The translations under genes were made by a program, and so were the position numbers. The notes under the pieces are model-generated. The model saw only the letters and a list, made by a program, of their open reading frames with translations, ran no database searches and was not told the DNA's origin. Shown here piece by piece: positions 8,361-18,429 of a stretch of 51,300 nt of DNA. The DNA is from Spirirestis rafaelensis WJT71-NPBG6 (GTDB taxonomy: Bacteria; Cyanobacteriota; Cyanobacteriia; Cyanobacteriales; Nostocaceae): the NCBI GenBank assembly GCA_019359015.1, contig JAHHID010000056.1, forward strand, positions 1-51,300, written 5' to 3'. How positions within the stretch are numbered: position 1 is the first letter of the stretch; the number at the start of each line of letters is the position of its first letter.

Positions 8361-9443
8361 TTATTCCCTATTCCCCGATGTTGTAACCGGCACTAAAATT
8401 TGTCCGGTGTAGCCAGCTTGCTTGTATTGTTCAAGGATATTCGTTGCGATCGCTTTCCCCTCACCTGCTGCAACCAAAGCAACACAAGCACCGCCAAAAC
8501 CTGCGCCCGTTAGCCTAGCACCAAACACTCCCGCAGTTTTCTGTAACATCCCTACCAGCGTATCCAGTGCAGGTACTGAGACTTCGTAATCATCCCGCAA
8601 ACTAGCGTGGGAAGCGTTCATCAATTCGCCAAAGCGCGAAGATGATACTTTCTGCACAGCCTCCAAAACGCGATTATTTTCTGTAACTACGTGACGGGCG
8701 CGACTTCGTAGCGGTTCTGGTAACTCTTGGACAGCATCCGCATCAGTAATATCTCGTAGCGCCTTTACATTCAGCAACCGTGCCGCTTCCTCGCACTCAG
8801 CCCGACGCTGGTTGTATCCGCTACTTGCTAGCGTGCGAGGTACGCCGCTATCTATCACCACAATCTCTGCTTTGTCAGGGAAAGGCAGTACGCGCCGTTC
8901 TAAAGTACGGGTATCTAAAAACAAGATATGCTCAGTGTCAGCCAAACTGGAAGCCATCTGATCCATGATGCCGCATTGCACACCAGCATAGTGAATTTCC
9001 GCTTGCTGTGCGAGTTGGGCAATTTCCACATCATCAATGGAGAGGTTGAGAAGTTGACGCAATGCCCGCAGTATAGCAACTTCCAAAGCTGCACTGCTAG
9101 ACAAACCCGAACCCATTGGAACGGAAGATTTGACGTACAAATTCAGCGGGGGTATTGTATTTCCTGCTGATTTCAAAACCTCGATACAACCAAAGATGTA
9201 ACTTGCGAATCCAGAGGGTGTATTATTGCTTTCCGAAATGCTAACTTTTTCGTCTAAATCTTCAGAATAAAAATGGTGCTGTCCATCAGTACTAAAACCA
9301 ACTTGTACTGTTGTGGATTGAGGAATTGCTGTTGGGAGCACAAAGCCATCGTTGTAATCTGTATGTTCGCCGAGTAAATTTACTCTTCCTGGTGCGCTGG
9401 CTTCTGTTTCTCGCGGTTTACCAAATATTTGTTGAAAATCCAT
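8361..9443 (-). CDS. galK: Galactokinase
   Basis: A 360-residue GHMP kinase that phosphorylates alpha-D-galactose to galactose 1-phosphate with ATP, the first committed Leloir step. All three signature regions are visible: the galactose-binding motif GRVNLLGEHTDYNDGFVLP (about 19-37), the ATP-binding loop PMGSGLSSSAALE (about 108-120), and the C-terminal GHMP motif RLTGAGFGGACVALV (about 310-324). Length is slightly short of the usual 380-390 residues but no motif is missing. The start is an ATG at 9443. The cupin gene follows 6 bp downstream. galT lies 6 kb away with psaB2, an M24 gene and a catalase in between, so the Leloir genes are dispersed. Confidence 0.95.
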   Translation of the reverse strand: MDFQQIFGKPRETEASAPGRVNLLGEHTDYNDGFVLPTAIPQSTTVQVGFSTDGQHHFYSEDLDEKVSISESNNTPSGFASYIFGCIEVLKSAGNTIPPLNLYVKSSVPMGSGLSSSAALEVAILRALRQLLNLSIDDVEIAQLAQQAEIHYAGVQCGIMDQMASSLADTEHILFLDTRTLERRVLPFPDKAEIVVIDSGVPRTLASSGYNQRRAECEEAARLLNVKALRDITDADAVQELPEPLRSRARHVVTENNRVLEAVQKVSSSRFGELMNASHASLRDDYEVSVPALDTLVGMLQKTAGVFGARLTGAGFGGACVALVAAGEGKAIATNILEQYKQAGYTGQILVPVTTSGNRE

Positions 9444-9600
9444 AGTGCTTTCTTAATACCAAAAGCATGAAATATTGCACATTTGCTTATAGTTTTACAC
9501 TACCAGCTTACGCGGAGGGTGTGAAATAAAAAATAAATCCCCCTCTAATTTCGCGGACTAGAGGAGGAAAATGGCTAAAGGTCAAAGGATATCAAAAAAT

Positions 9601-11817
9601 TTAACCAAATTTGCCAGCAGTAGAGGCAATGAGGAATGCTGCGTAGGTGAGGACGTAGCCAACTGTAAAGTGAACTAGACCCGTCAACCAACCTTGGACG
9701 ATGGACAGAGCTACAGGCTTATCTTTCCAACGAACCAGGTTTGCTAGTGGTGTGCGCTCGTGTGCCCAAACCAGAGTCTCAATCAACTCTTGCCAGTAAC
9801 CTCTCCAGGCAATGAGGAACATAAACCCGGTTGCCCAAACTAGGTGTCCGAAGAGGAACATCCAAGCCCAGACAGACAGGTTATTCATGCCGTAGGGGTT
9901 GTATCCGTTAATCAACTGAGCGGAGTTAGCCCACAGATAATCTCGGAACCAGCCCATGAGGTATGTAGAGGACTCATTAAACTGAGCGACGTTGCCTTGC
10001 CAAATGCCTAGATGCTTCCAGTGCCAGTAGAACGTCACCCAACCAACAGTGTTGAGCGCCCAGAATATAGCGAGGAAGAAGGATTGTTCCCAAGCAGAGG
10101 TTTGGCAGGTACCACCCCGACCAGGACCGTCACAGGGGAAGGCAAAACCAAAATCCTTTTTGTCGGGCATCAGCTTGGTACCACGGGCATCCAACGCACC
10201 CTTGACACAAATCAGGACAGTTGTGTGTATAGCCAGGGCGAAGGCGTGGTGAACTAGGAAATCACCAGGACCAATGGTCAAAAACAGAGAGTTGGTGCCA
10301 TTGTTGATGGCATCCAACCAACCTGGTAAATAAGGAGCACCAGCTAGAGAAGCAGCGCTATCTGGGTTAGACAGTAAGCTATTCAACCCGTATATTACTT
10401 TACCGTGAGAAGCCTGAACAAACTGAGCAAACACTGGCTCAATCAAAATTTGCTTCTCAGGAGTTCCAAAAGCAACCACTACGTCGTTGTGAACGTACAA
10501 GCTTAAGGTGTGGAAGCCCAAGAACAAAGATACCCAACTAAGGTGCGAGATAATCGCTTCTTTGTGCTTCAGCACGCGGTCAAGTACGTTGCCCTTATTC
10601 TGATCTGGATCGTAGTCCCGTATCCAGAAAATCGCAGCATGGGCGAAAGCACCGACCATGAAGAACACAGCAAGATACTGGTGATGGGTGTACAGACATG
10701 CCTGGGTTGTGTAGTCCTTAGCCATGAAGGCATAAGGAGGCATGGCGTACATGTGCTGCGCCACTAAGGAAAGAGCAGTACCTAGCGCTGCCAGGTGTAT
10801 AGACAACTGGAAGTGTAGGGAGTTGTTATAGGTATCGTACAGTCCTTGGTGAGGCAGGTTAAACTGTCCTTCAGTTTGGATGCCAAAGAAGTTTTTGGCG
10901 TTCAGCATCTCTTTGATGCTGTGACCAATCCCGAAGTTAGTCCGGTACTGGTGACCGGCAATGATGAAGATGACTGCGATCGCTAAATGGTGGTGTGCCA
11001 TATCGGTCAACCACAGCGATTCAGTCTGAGGATGGAAACCACCCAAAAATGTCAGAATTGCAGACCCTGCACCAGTAGATGTACCAAACAAATGCTGTGC
11101 CGTGTCGGGGTTAGCAGCGTAAGCACCCCAGTTACCTGACCAGAAAGGAGCCAAACCTTCTGGATGGGGTGGCGTCGTTAGGAAGTTATTCCAGCCTACG
11201 TGCTGTCCACGAGATTCGGGGATAGCAACGTGAATCAAGTGACCAGCCCAAGCTAAAGAACTGACACCAAACAGACCTGCTAAATGGTGATTCAGACGGG
11301 GTTCAGCACTCTTAAACCAAGCTAAACTCGGACGGAACTTGGGCTGTAAGTGCAACCAACCAGCAAATAAGAATGTTGCCGCCAACAGTAGGAGGAACAC
11401 TGAACCCATATACAGGTCATTGTTCGTCCGCATCCCGATGGTATACCACCAGTGGTAAACACCAGAGTAAGCAATGTTAACTGGATTGGTAGCCCCACCT
11501 TGGGTAAAAGCTTCGATTGCTGGTTTACCGAAGTGTGGGTCCCAAATCGCATGAGCGATCGGGCGGATATGAACGGGATCTTTAATCCACTGTTGGAAGT
11601 TACCTTGCCAAGCTACATGGAACAGAAGGCTAGATGCCCATAGGAAAATGATTGCCACATGACCGAAGTGTGTTGCGAAAATCCTTTGGTAAAGATTTTC
11701 TTCTGTCATGCCATCGTGGCTTTCAAAATCATTTCCCATAGCCATCGCATACCAGATCCGACGTGTAGTCGGGTCTTGTGCGAGGTCTTGGTTAAATTTA
11801 GGATATTTTACTGCCAT
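9601..11817 (-). CDS. psaB: Photosystem I P700 apoprotein A2, orphan divergent copy (PsaB2-like)
   Basis: A 738-residue PsaB from the ATG at 11817; an upstream in-frame ATG at 11832 would add MCVKY, which the family lacks. It binds half of the Photosystem I core cofactors in the thylakoid membrane. Conserved features include the FX cluster cysteines in [11 protein letters not shown] (C562, C571), the P700 ligand His in [11 protein letters not shown] (about H658) and the phylloquinone-stacking Trp in [10 protein letters not shown]. The sequence departs from ordinary PsaB in many otherwise constant places: [17 protein letters not shown], a shortened loop near [14 protein letters not shown], and ICVKG. 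No psaA lies upstream, whereas psaA-psaB is normally one operon. This matches the solitary psaB2 described in Nostoc punctiforme and related species. A GGGAGG lies 15 bases before the chosen start. Confidence 0.95.
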   Translation of the reverse strand: MAVKYPKFNQDLAQDPTTRRIWYAMAMGNDFESHDGMTEENLYQRIFATHFGHVAIIFLWASSLLFHVAWQGNFQQWIKDPVHIRPIAHAIWDPHFGKPAIEAFTQGGATNPVNIAYSGVYHWWYTIGMRTNNDLYMGSVFLLLLAATFLFAGWLHLQPKFRPSLAWFKSAEPRLNHHLAGLFGVSSLAWAGHLIHVAIPESRGQHVGWNNFLTTPPHPEGLAPFWSGNWGAYAANPDTAQHLFGTSTGAGSAILTFLGGFHPQTESLWLTDMAHHHLAIAVIFIIAGHQYRTNFGIGHSIKEMLNAKNFFGIQTEGQFNLPHQGLYDTYNNSLHFQLSIHLAALGTALSLVAQHMYAMPPYAFMAKDYTTQACLYTHHQYLAVFFMVGAFAHAAIFWIRDYDPDQNKGNVLDRVLKHKEAIISHLSWVSLFLGFHTLSLYVHNDVVVAFGTPEKQILIEPVFAQFVQASHGKVIYGLNSLLSNPDSAASLAGAPYLPGWLDAINNGTNSLFLTIGPGDFLVHHAFALAIHTTVLICVKGALDARGTKLMPDKKDFGFAFPCDGPGRGGTCQTSAWEQSFFLAIFWALNTVGWVTFYWHWKHLGIWQGNVAQFNESSTYLMGWFRDYLWANSAQLINGYNPYGMNNLSVWAWMFLFGHLVWATGFMFLIAWRGYWQELIETLVWAHERTPLANLVRWKDKPVALSIVQGWLTGLVHFTVGYVLTYAAFLIASTAGKFG

Positions 11818-12331
11818 GTATTTTACACACATCCTCCCTAGCTAATCTAAATTGCTAGTTCTACTAAACCAGCAACGCTTGCAATTTAATAAATACTCTT
11901 TCAGCCTCAAATCAAAGGTCAATCCAATAAAAACAGTAGAAGCTGGCGAGTATGGAAATAAAAAAGACTTAATTCCCGAATTTACATCCCCATGCAGGAT
12001 GAAACCATTCACCTCCCTTGGAGTAATAATCAAATTTAACTACTATTACTTCTATCACATTTCCTACTTTAGGAGGAGATTTATTATAAATCTGCTTGTA
12101 ATCCTCAACACAGTTTGGCTAGCTTTTTATAAAGAAAAGTAAAGCTCTGAAAAACGAAGTTTTTCAGAGCGAGTAGTCATCATATTTGGTCTACATGGCT
12201 CAATCAAAAAAGTTGATTTTGCGCTTAACAATGATTTACAAACAGTCTTTAAATGCCGCAGGTTAATATTTGATAAGACAAGAAAGTGCTAGCATATTTT
12301 TCCAGTTATTTTTTGCGGACAATTTTAAGTT
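11818..12331. other. Leader region of psaB2 with a strong hairpin
   Basis: About 510 bp between psaB2 and the M24 gene, both transcribed leftwards, so this is the psaB2 upstream region. A perfect 11-bp hairpin, GCTCTGAAAAA (12144-12154) and TTTTTCAGAGC (12160-12170) with a CGAAG loop, probably terminates the M24 transcript. A 96-codon plus-strand frame (11852-12142) lacks any family signature and looks spurious. No recognisable NtcA site was found in this stretch. Confidence 0.5.
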
Positions 12332-13441
12332 TTATGAACTATGTAAAGGTATAGGACGCGATCTTCCTTCTACCTCCACGCTGGGAAAATTTGGATCAAA
12401 AGTCAAATTCTCCAACTTTCCATCCTTGACAATCACAAAAGTATCTTCAATTTTTGCCCCTGGTAAACTGGGATTCCAAGCTACAGCCATGTTTTCTGCC
12501 AAAGTATCTTTTGTGGATGGATTTGCGACAACTTCCCGCGCTAAATATCCGGTCGTTCCTCCTTGGTGATGTTCGCGGATGGCATTGGGAAATCCGTGTT
12601 GTTTGTAAGCAGCCGCCAAGCCGTGATAAACTTCGTCTAGAGTAGTTCCAGGTTTGCACATATTCAGCGCTTGAGCCTCAATTTCGCGGACATGACAATG
12701 TAAATCAGCGTGTTCATCCGCGTTCGCACCAAAACAGACAAACCGTGTCAAATTCGCATACAAACCGTATCCCCTAGCGCAAAAGACCATCATTGCTTGC
12801 CGTCCAATCTGTTCGCCAGTGGCTGTAGCATGACGGTATAGTGGTAAACGTCTCTCACCGGCTACCAATGTCAGCGCTGGATGCAAACCAGAAGCCCACA
12901 ACGCCTCTGCACCCGCACCCGCTAACTGATATTCTGTCCAGGTAGGCTTGGCGGCTTTGAGTACCTCTGTCATTGCAACGCTAGCTTTTTGCCCTACTTG
13001 GCGATATCGCTCTAGCTCACTTGGCATCATTACTCTTTTATGATGTTGTAAAGATGAGGGTAATGGCTTCTCTATTTGAGGGGGAACGCGCTTCGCGTTG
13101 TCGAAGACATCAGTTAAAATTTTCCCGCCACCAGTAGCATCACGGACAAAAGACTCACGGGCATCAGCATCAGCCCAAGGGTTGACATGCAACTTAAAAT
13201 TAGCTGGCAGTTCTTCATCTTGTAGACGCTGTGCCTCAATTTCATCCGTCAATACCCAAGCATCTTCTGCTGTTACCAGCACTTCTGCTACCCCGGTTTC
13301 AGCAGTAAGCAGCACGGTGTTAGAAGCGCCAGCAGTTGCCCAAGCAAACCAGTCTGTACCGCGTAATCGCACACCTTGCGCCTCATTTTCGCTGAGGGTT
13401 TGGCGAATTAATTCCAGCTTAGTCGAAACTTCTTCATTCAT
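12332..13441 (-). CDS. M24-fold (aminopeptidase P/creatinase-like) protein with altered metal site
   Basis: A 369-residue protein with a creatinase-type N-terminal domain and a pita-bread C-terminal domain from about residue 140 (ELERYRQVGQKASVAMTEVL). The region REHHQGGTTGYLAREVVA corresponds to the metal-binding His region, and GAKIEDTFVIV keeps the last glutamate. The positions of the first two aspartates are not conserved: FCARGYGLYANLTRF replaces the usual D-x-G ... D-x-T-R-T. AWNPSLPG stands where the usual E-P-G would supply another ligand. It may therefore be non-peptidase or use a different site; some bacterial M24 proteins share this HHQGG...NPS form. Residues around FDNAKRVPP are encoded by a small palindromic repeat (about 13088-13106). 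Confidence 0.7.
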   Translation of the reverse strand: MNEEVSTKLELIRQTLSENEAQGVRLRGTDWFAWATAGASNTVLLTAETGVAEVLVTAEDAWVLTDEIEAQRLQDEELPANFKLHVNPWADADARESFVRDATGGGKILTDVFDNAKRVPPQIEKPLPSSLQHHKRVMMPSELERYRQVGQKASVAMTEVLKAAKPTWTEYQLAGAGAEALWASGLHPALTLVAGERRLPLYRHATATGEQIGRQAMMVFCARGYGLYANLTRFVCFGANADEHADLHCHVREIEAQALNMCKPGTTLDEVYHGLAAAYKQHGFPNAIREHHQGGTTGYLAREVVANPSTKDTLAENMAVAWNPSLPGAKIEDTFVIVKDGKLENLTFDPNFPSVEVEGRSRPIPLHSS

Positions 13442-13822
13442 AGAAAATTCATATTAAAACAAAAATATCTTTTCTCGAAAAAATGCTCACTTCTCCCTCG
13501 GTTATACTACCGTTCTTTGAATATGAGCAGACAACCATCGTTAATTTATTGCAAAGCAACTATTCAAAATATGCACTTCAATTTAAAAAATTTATTTATA
13601 GTGAAAGGATAGTTTTAGATTAAGTTTGAATGTAATTAGGAATACAAGCAAAATCATCCTTTATTAGAGGCTTTTTGTATAGGCAAACTTAAAATTTTAC
13701 CTATCTATCGGTGGAGAAAACATGCAAAAAATTTTATTTAAATTGGAAACCTAGAACAACATGCGAATTTCCCTGCTATCTGACTGCCATGCTAGCAGGA
13801 GGCAACTTTTGTCTTAGGTACG
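13442..13822. other. Divergent spacer upstream of the catalase
   Basis: About 380 bp, AT-rich, between the divergently transcribed M24 and catalase genes; it should hold both promoters. CCTGCTA (13772-13778) and TAGCAGG (13793-13799) can form a hairpin that partly covers an AGGAGG at 13797-13802, the best ribosome-binding sequence here. That AGGAGG is 20 bases from the catalase ATG, farther than usual. I see no further gene. Confidence 0.4.
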
Positions 13823-15337
13823 ATGCATATGACAGACAATCAAAAAAAGGACGAAGGCAACCAAGAGGAAATCCTGACAAACCGCCAAGGTCATCCAATA
13901 TCTGATAACCAGAATACACGAACCGTGGGTGACAGGGGTCCGACAGTACTTGAAAACTACAACTTCCTGGAAAAGATTACCCACTTTGATCGCGAACGCA
14001 TCCCGGAGCGGGTCGTTCATGCGCGAGGAGCGGGTGCTCATGGCTATTTTGAGGCTTATGGCACCATCGGTGATGAAGCTGTAAGCAAATACACACGAGC
14101 CAAGCTTTTCCAAGAAAAAGGTAAAATCACGCCTGTATTTATTCGTTTTTCAAGTGTCATTCACGGAGGTCATTCACCAGAGACACTGCGCGATCCGCGT
14201 GGGTTTGCGATCAAGTTTTACACCGAAGATGGCAATTGGGATTTGGTCGGGAATAACCTTAAAGTCTTTTTTATTCGAGATCCCATTAAGTTTCCCGATC
14301 TCGTTCACGCTTTCAAACCAGACCCGGTAACGAACCGTCAAGACCCCAACCGCATCTTTGATTTTATCAGCCACACGCCTGAGGCGATGCACATGATTAC
14401 GTGGCTGTTCAGTCCGTGGGGAATTCCTGCCACTTACCGACACATGGAAGGCTCAGGTGTAAACACCTACAAATGGGTTAATGCTGACGGTGTAGGACAT
14501 CTTGTCAAGTACTTCTTTTTACCCAAGCAGGGGGTCAAGTGCCTGACTCAAGCTCAAGCTGAGGAAATTCAGGCGAAGAATTTTAACCATGCGACACAGG
14601 ATTTGTACGAAGCGATCGCACGAGGCGAGTATCCTGAATGGGAATTTTGTGTGCAAATCATGTCGGATGACGAGCACCCTGAACTCGATTTTGATCCATT
14701 AGATCCTACAAAAATCTGGTCGCCAGATCAATTCCCATTGCTGCCTGTCGGACGAGTGGTACTCGACAAAAATCCTGTCAACTATTTCGCTGAGGTTGAG
14801 CAAGCCGCGTTTGGTACAGGTGTATTGGTTGACGGTCTTGACTTCTCAGACGACAAATTGCTTCAAGGTCGGACGTTCTCTTACTCAGATGCTCAACGTC
14901 ACCGTGTGGGTTCTAATTACCTCCAGCTACCTATTAATCAGCCAAAAACACCTGTTGCTACAAATCAGCGTGATGGTGAGATGACTTACCGCGTTGATGG
15001 AGTTGAAGCAGGTGAGAACCCTCACGTGAATTATGAGCCAAGCAGTCTTGGCGGACTCAAAGAAGCGCCGAAATCTGGCAAAGACCACACTCCTTATGTG
15101 CAAGGTCCAGTCATTCGTCAAAAAATCAGCCGAACCAACGATTACCAGCAGGCTGGTGAGCGGTATCGTACCTTTGAGGACTGGGAGCGGGATGACCTAA
15201 TTCTCAACCTTGTGTCAGCACTCAAAAAGTGCGACGCGCATATTCAAGAGCGCATGGTGGAGCACTTTACACAATGCGATCCAGAATACGGTACACGGGT
15301 GCGAGAAGGACTCAAGCAAAGCGAAGAAAATATGTAA
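13823..15337 (+). CDS. Monofunctional haem catalase
   Basis: A 504-residue typical (non-KatG) catalase that disproportionates hydrogen peroxide. The distal His is H66 in [15 protein letters not shown], the distal Asn is N144 in [15 protein letters not shown], and the proximal haem-ligand Tyr is Y354 in [11 protein letters not shown]. Length is that of the small-subunit catalases. The start could be the ATG at 13823 or the one two codons later. It is divergent from the M24 gene and convergent with galT, so it is a single-gene unit. Peroxide defence would matter in an oxygenic phototroph. Many cyanobacteria rely on KatG instead, so a typical haem catalase is an accessory gene here. Confidence 0.95.
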   Translation: MHMTDNQKKDEGNQEEILTNRQGHPISDNQNTRTVGDRGPTVLENYNFLEKITHFDRERIPERVVHARGAGAHGYFEAYGTIGDEAVSKYTRAKLFQEKGKITPVFIRFSSVIHGGHSPETLRDPRGFAIKFYTEDGNWDLVGNNLKVFFIRDPIKFPDLVHAFKPDPVTNRQDPNRIFDFISHTPEAMHMITWLFSPWGIPATYRHMEGSGVNTYKWVNADGVGHLVKYFFLPKQGVKCLTQAQAEEIQAKNFNHATQDLYEAIARGEYPEWEFCVQIMSDDEHPELDFDPLDPTKIWSPDQFPLLPVGRVVLDKNPVNYFAEVEQAAFGTGVLVDGLDFSDDKLLQGRTFSYSDAQRHRVGSNYLQLPINQPKTPVATNQRDGEMTYRVDGVEAGENPHVNYEPSSLGGLKEAPKSGKDHTPYVQGPVIRQKISRTNDYQQAGERYRTFEDWERDDLILNLVSALKKCDAHIQERMVEHFTQCDPEYGTRVREGLKQSEENM

Positions 15338-15402
15338 GGGATTACTTGAGTAATTTACAATACCAAGTAAGACTACCCCCCTGCGATCGCCAACTAGACC
15401 GG

Positions 15403-15444
15403 CAAAAAGTCCTACAGCGTAATCTTAGATTACGCTGTAGGACT
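15403..15444. terminator. Bidirectional terminator between catalase and galT
   Basis: A perfect 17-bp stem, 15408-15424 against 15428-15444, with a TTA loop. On the minus strand the stem is followed by TTTTT (plus-strand AAAAA at 15403-15407), which makes it a canonical terminator for the GH2-galT transcript. For the catalase on the plus strand it lacks a T run, but the strong hairpin could still stop or protect the message. Confidence 0.8.
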
Positions 15445-15490
15445 CTATATTCGCTCTTCTGTATCGCTTGCACGCCTTAGCATAAAGTTA

Positions 15491-16591
15491 TCACAAGCGG
15501 ACTGGCGTTTGGAGATTCACCACCACAGCCTGCAACTCTTTCGCCTTCTCCTCTGGTAAAGCATCATTCGCAAACATTCCCGCTGCGAGTTCTGTTCCCG
15601 CCAAATACTTCAGTCTTTCGCTTGTCCGATATGGTGGATAAAACTGAGCGTGTAAATGCGCTTCGGGATGGGCTTCACCGTCAGTTGGTGCTTGGAACCA
15701 AGCCATTAAGTAAGGAAACGGGCGATTCCACAAACCGTCATATTTGAGAGTGACAGTTTTTAAGGCTTTGGCAAGTCCCTGACGTTGTTCGGGGGTAAGT
15801 TCCATGAAGGTGGGAACAGGCTCTTTTGGCGCAATCCAAACTTCATACGGGTAACGAGCGCACACCGGCACGAATGCGATCGCATAGTCATCCTGATAAA
15901 GAATCCGCTGATTGTCTGCAATCTCCTTTTGAATCAAATCTTCTAGCAAACCCCGCTGGTGTTGCTGGTAAAATTGCCGCTGTTGCTCCAACATCCGTGC
16001 TGGAACTGGCGGTACAAAAGGATAAGCGTAGATTTGCCCGTGGGGATGGTGCAAAGTAACGCCTACTTCTACGCCTTTGTTTTCAAAGGGTAGCACGTAC
16101 TGAATTTGCGGATTTTCTCCTAATACGCGAGTGCGATCGCCCCACACTTGCAACAGCAAATCCAGGTGATCCAGTTCCAAAGAACTTAGAAAGGCGTTGG
16201 GATTTTGGGTAAAAACCACTACCTCACATGCACCGTTGGAAGGTAAGGTTTCCACGATGCTCACTGGCGGATCGTGTGCATTTACCGCCATTGACGCAAA
16301 GCGGTTATCGAACACTGCCACATCATACTTACCTTGAGGTAGTTCGGTCGGAAACTCAGGGTTAAGTGTGGGTGCTAGCGGGTTATACTCTGGAGGCGGC
16401 ATGAAAGTCCGCCCCTGACGGTGACTCGCATAAGCAACCCATTCGCCCCGTAACGGATGCCAGCGTAGGTGCGGATTTCCCTGTACTGGCTCATTGCTGG
16501 GGCTAGTGGCTATGATATTATCCGAAATTGGGTATCGACTGTATAATGTCAGTTGACGTCCATCTGGCTTTAACAGCTTGTGGGAGTACAT
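15491..16591 (-). CDS. galT: Galactose-1-phosphate uridylyltransferase
   Basis: A 366-residue HIT-superfamily enzyme that exchanges galactose 1-phosphate with UDP-glucose to give UDP-galactose and glucose 1-phosphate. The catalytic motif HHPHGQIYAY (181-190) contains the HPH triad, with H184 expected to be uridylylated. PHLRWHPLRGEWVAYASHRQ near the N-terminus and the second domain (EVWIAPKEPVPTF, then HLHAQFYPP) are also as expected. A strong AGGAGG lies 3 bases upstream of the ATG at 16591. The start overlaps the 3' end of the GH2 gene by 22 bp, so translation is probably coupled. Its operon partner would supply galactose from beta-galactosides. Confidence 0.95.
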   Translation of the reverse strand: MYSHKLLKPDGRQLTLYSRYPISDNIIATSPSNEPVQGNPHLRWHPLRGEWVAYASHRQGRTFMPPPEYNPLAPTLNPEFPTELPQGKYDVAVFDNRFASMAVNAHDPPVSIVETLPSNGACEVVVFTQNPNAFLSSLELDHLDLLLQVWGDRTRVLGENPQIQYVLPFENKGVEVGVTLHHPHGQIYAYPFVPPVPARMLEQQRQFYQQHQRGLLEDLIQKEIADNQRILYQDDYAIAFVPVCARYPYEVWIAPKEPVPTFMELTPEQRQGLAKALKTVTLKYDGLWNRPFPYLMAWFQAPTDGEAHPEAHLHAQFYPPYRTSERLKYLAGTELAAGMFANDALPEEKAKELQAVVVNLQTPVRL

Positions 16592-18429
16592 AAACCTCCT
16601 GAAAGGGTTGCAGCGCGAATTGCCTCAATGGGGAATTTTGGTGTGCGATCGCTATACAACAACCCGTTTGCTTCTTGAAAGGTATCGGTGAACTGTGTAT
16701 AACAGAAGCCGCTGAATATCTCAATACTATTGATACTTTGCAGCAGCGCAGTATATTTCATTTCTAGCTCGGAGATATTCCAGCAGCGCTCATATCCCCA
16801 AATTTTGTTAGCATCAGGCTTGTCATCAGGAGCATAGGCGATACCCCCAAATTCGGTCAGCATTATTGGCTGTCCCTGATGTGGATAGTTGTCTAACGTC
16901 AAGATACGCCCTCCGGGACGCTTGCGATCAAACAAATCTGATAGCTTAACTTCCGGTCCATAGCGAGCAGCTAAGTGTTCCGGATTGGTGTCATAGTCAT
17001 GGAGAGCGAGAATGTCAGTATCTGTACTTTCCCAGCCATCGTTACCAATTACTGGGCGAGTCGGATCTAGCGTCTTTGTCAAGTGATACATTGCTAAAAC
17101 GTAGTTCCGGTGAGCTTGGGTTTCGACCAGATTCGGAACTCCCCAAGATTCATTAAACGGCACCCAAGCCACAATACACGGGTGGTTGACATCACGTTTG
17201 ATGACTTCAGTCCACTCTTTGGTGGTGCGCTCAACTGCTCTAGGCGAGAAGCGATAGGCACTGGGCATTTCCTCCCATACTAACAGCCCTAACACGTCTG
17301 CCCAATATAAAAAGCGGGGGTCTTCAATTTTTTGGTGCTTGCGGACACCGTTGAAACCCATTGCTTTGGCGAGTTCTACATCTCGTCGCAACGCTTCATC
17401 ATCGGGTGCGGTCATGAGGCTATCATGCCAATAGCCTTGGTCAAGAACCAACCGCAAATAGTAGGGACGACCGTTAAGCATAAAGCGATCGCGCTGGATG
17501 CTTACAGTCCGCATAGCTGTATAATTTTTTACATAATCTAGTAGTTGGTTTCCCTGCCAAAGTTCAATTTCCACATCAATCAACGTTGGCTTTTCCGGAC
17601 TCCACAGCAATTCGTTCCGGTAGTCGTCGATACCGGGGTCAGAAAAGGCAATGCGCCGGGTAACTTCGCCGTTGAATACTTCATAAGTATCGCTCGCCAG
17701 CAGGCGATCGCCTATACTCAGTTTCATCTTTATTTGTATGCCCGAAGCCGGAGCATCGCCGGCTAAAGCCGCATAACAACCAATTTCCCACCGCTCGAAG
17801 TCGGGAGTCCAGCGGATGTGATCTATATAAGTCGCACCCACCCGCTCAACCCACACAGTTTGCCAAATACCGGTGGTGCGAGGATACCAAATACTGTGCG
17901 GTTCCCGTTGCCAATCTTGCTTACCGCGAGGCTTGGCGAGATCGAGAGGATCGTCAGAAGCCCAGACTGTTACTTTTGTTATACCGCTCTCATTCAACAC
18001 ATGGGTAATATCGAGGGTGAAATTGGTATGTCCACCTTCATGTTCAGCTATGTATTGATCATTTACCCAGACACGAGCGCGATAGTCTACAGCACCGAAG
18101 TGCAGCAGCAACCTGCCCTCGCCTGGAGGCGTTTCAAATTCCCGCTCGTACCAGCAATTTGGGTGAAATCCTGTGTCCCCAATACCACTTTTGGTAGATT
18201 CGGGAGCAAAGGGAACTTCTATATAATCTGTCCACTGACTAATGTCGCTGGGTTGAATGCATTTGCCTTGGTCATCAAATGCGAACTTCCACAGACCGTT
18301 TAGATTTTGCCAATGCGATCGCCGAAACTGCGGGCGCGGGTATGCCGTTTCTGTCAAACCGAAATTCGTCTGATTATCGGCATTAGAGGTTATTTTGCTC
18401 TCAAGATTATCCAACTTCAATAAGTTCAT
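16570..18429 (-). CDS. Glycoside hydrolase family 2 (beta-galactosidase/beta-glucuronidase-like)
   Basis: A 619-residue GH2 enzyme. The order is a jelly-roll sugar-binding domain (about 30-200, including WYEREF and VWVNDQYIAEHEGGHTNF), an immunoglobulin-like domain (about 200-310), and a TIM barrel with acid/base E427 in VPFNESWG and nucleophile E526 in MLTEFGG. No signal peptide is seen, so it probably acts on imported oligosaccharides in the cytoplasm. The overlap with galT by 22 bp suggests the released sugar is galactose. The family also contains glucuronidases and mannosidases, and specificity cannot be read from the sequence alone. Confidence 0.85.
   Translation of the reverse strand: MNLLKLDNLESKITSNADNQTNFGLTETAYPRPQFRRSHWQNLNGLWKFAFDDQGKCIQPSDISQWTDYIEVPFAPESTKSGIGDTGFHPNCWYEREFETPPGEGRLLLHFGAVDYRARVWVNDQYIAEHEGGHTNFTLDITHVLNESGITKVTVWASDDPLDLAKPRGKQDWQREPHSIWYPRTTGIWQTVWVERVGATYIDHIRWTPDFERWEIGCYAALAGDAPASGIQIKMKLSIGDRLLASDTYEVFNGEVTRRIAFSDPGIDDYRNELLWSPEKPTLIDVEIELWQGNQLLDYVKNYTAMRTVSIQRDRFMLNGRPYYLRLVLDQGYWHDSLMTAPDDEALRRDVELAKAMGFNGVRKHQKIEDPRFLYWADVLGLLVWEEMPSAYRFSPRAVERTTKEWTEVIKRDVNHPCIVAWVPFNESWGVPNLVETQAHRNYVLAMYHLTKTLDPTRPVIGNDGWESTDTDILALHDYDTNPEHLAARYGPEVKLSDLFDRKRPGGRILTLDNYPHQGQPIMLTEFGGIAYAPDDKPDANKIWGYERCWNISELEMKYTALLQSINSIEIFSGFCYTQFTDTFQEANGLLYSDRTPKFPIEAIRAATLSGGLCTPTSC

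Noticed and set aside
11852-12142. 96-codon plus-strand frame in the psaB2 upstream region
   Set aside because: Composition is that of spacer DNA, there is no family signature, and it ends just before the hairpin without any ribosome site.
13632-13645. GTA-N8-TAC, an NtcA-like site upstream of the catalase
   Set aside because: Such a loose motif is expected by chance several times in 51 kb, and no -10 element sits at the usual spacing.
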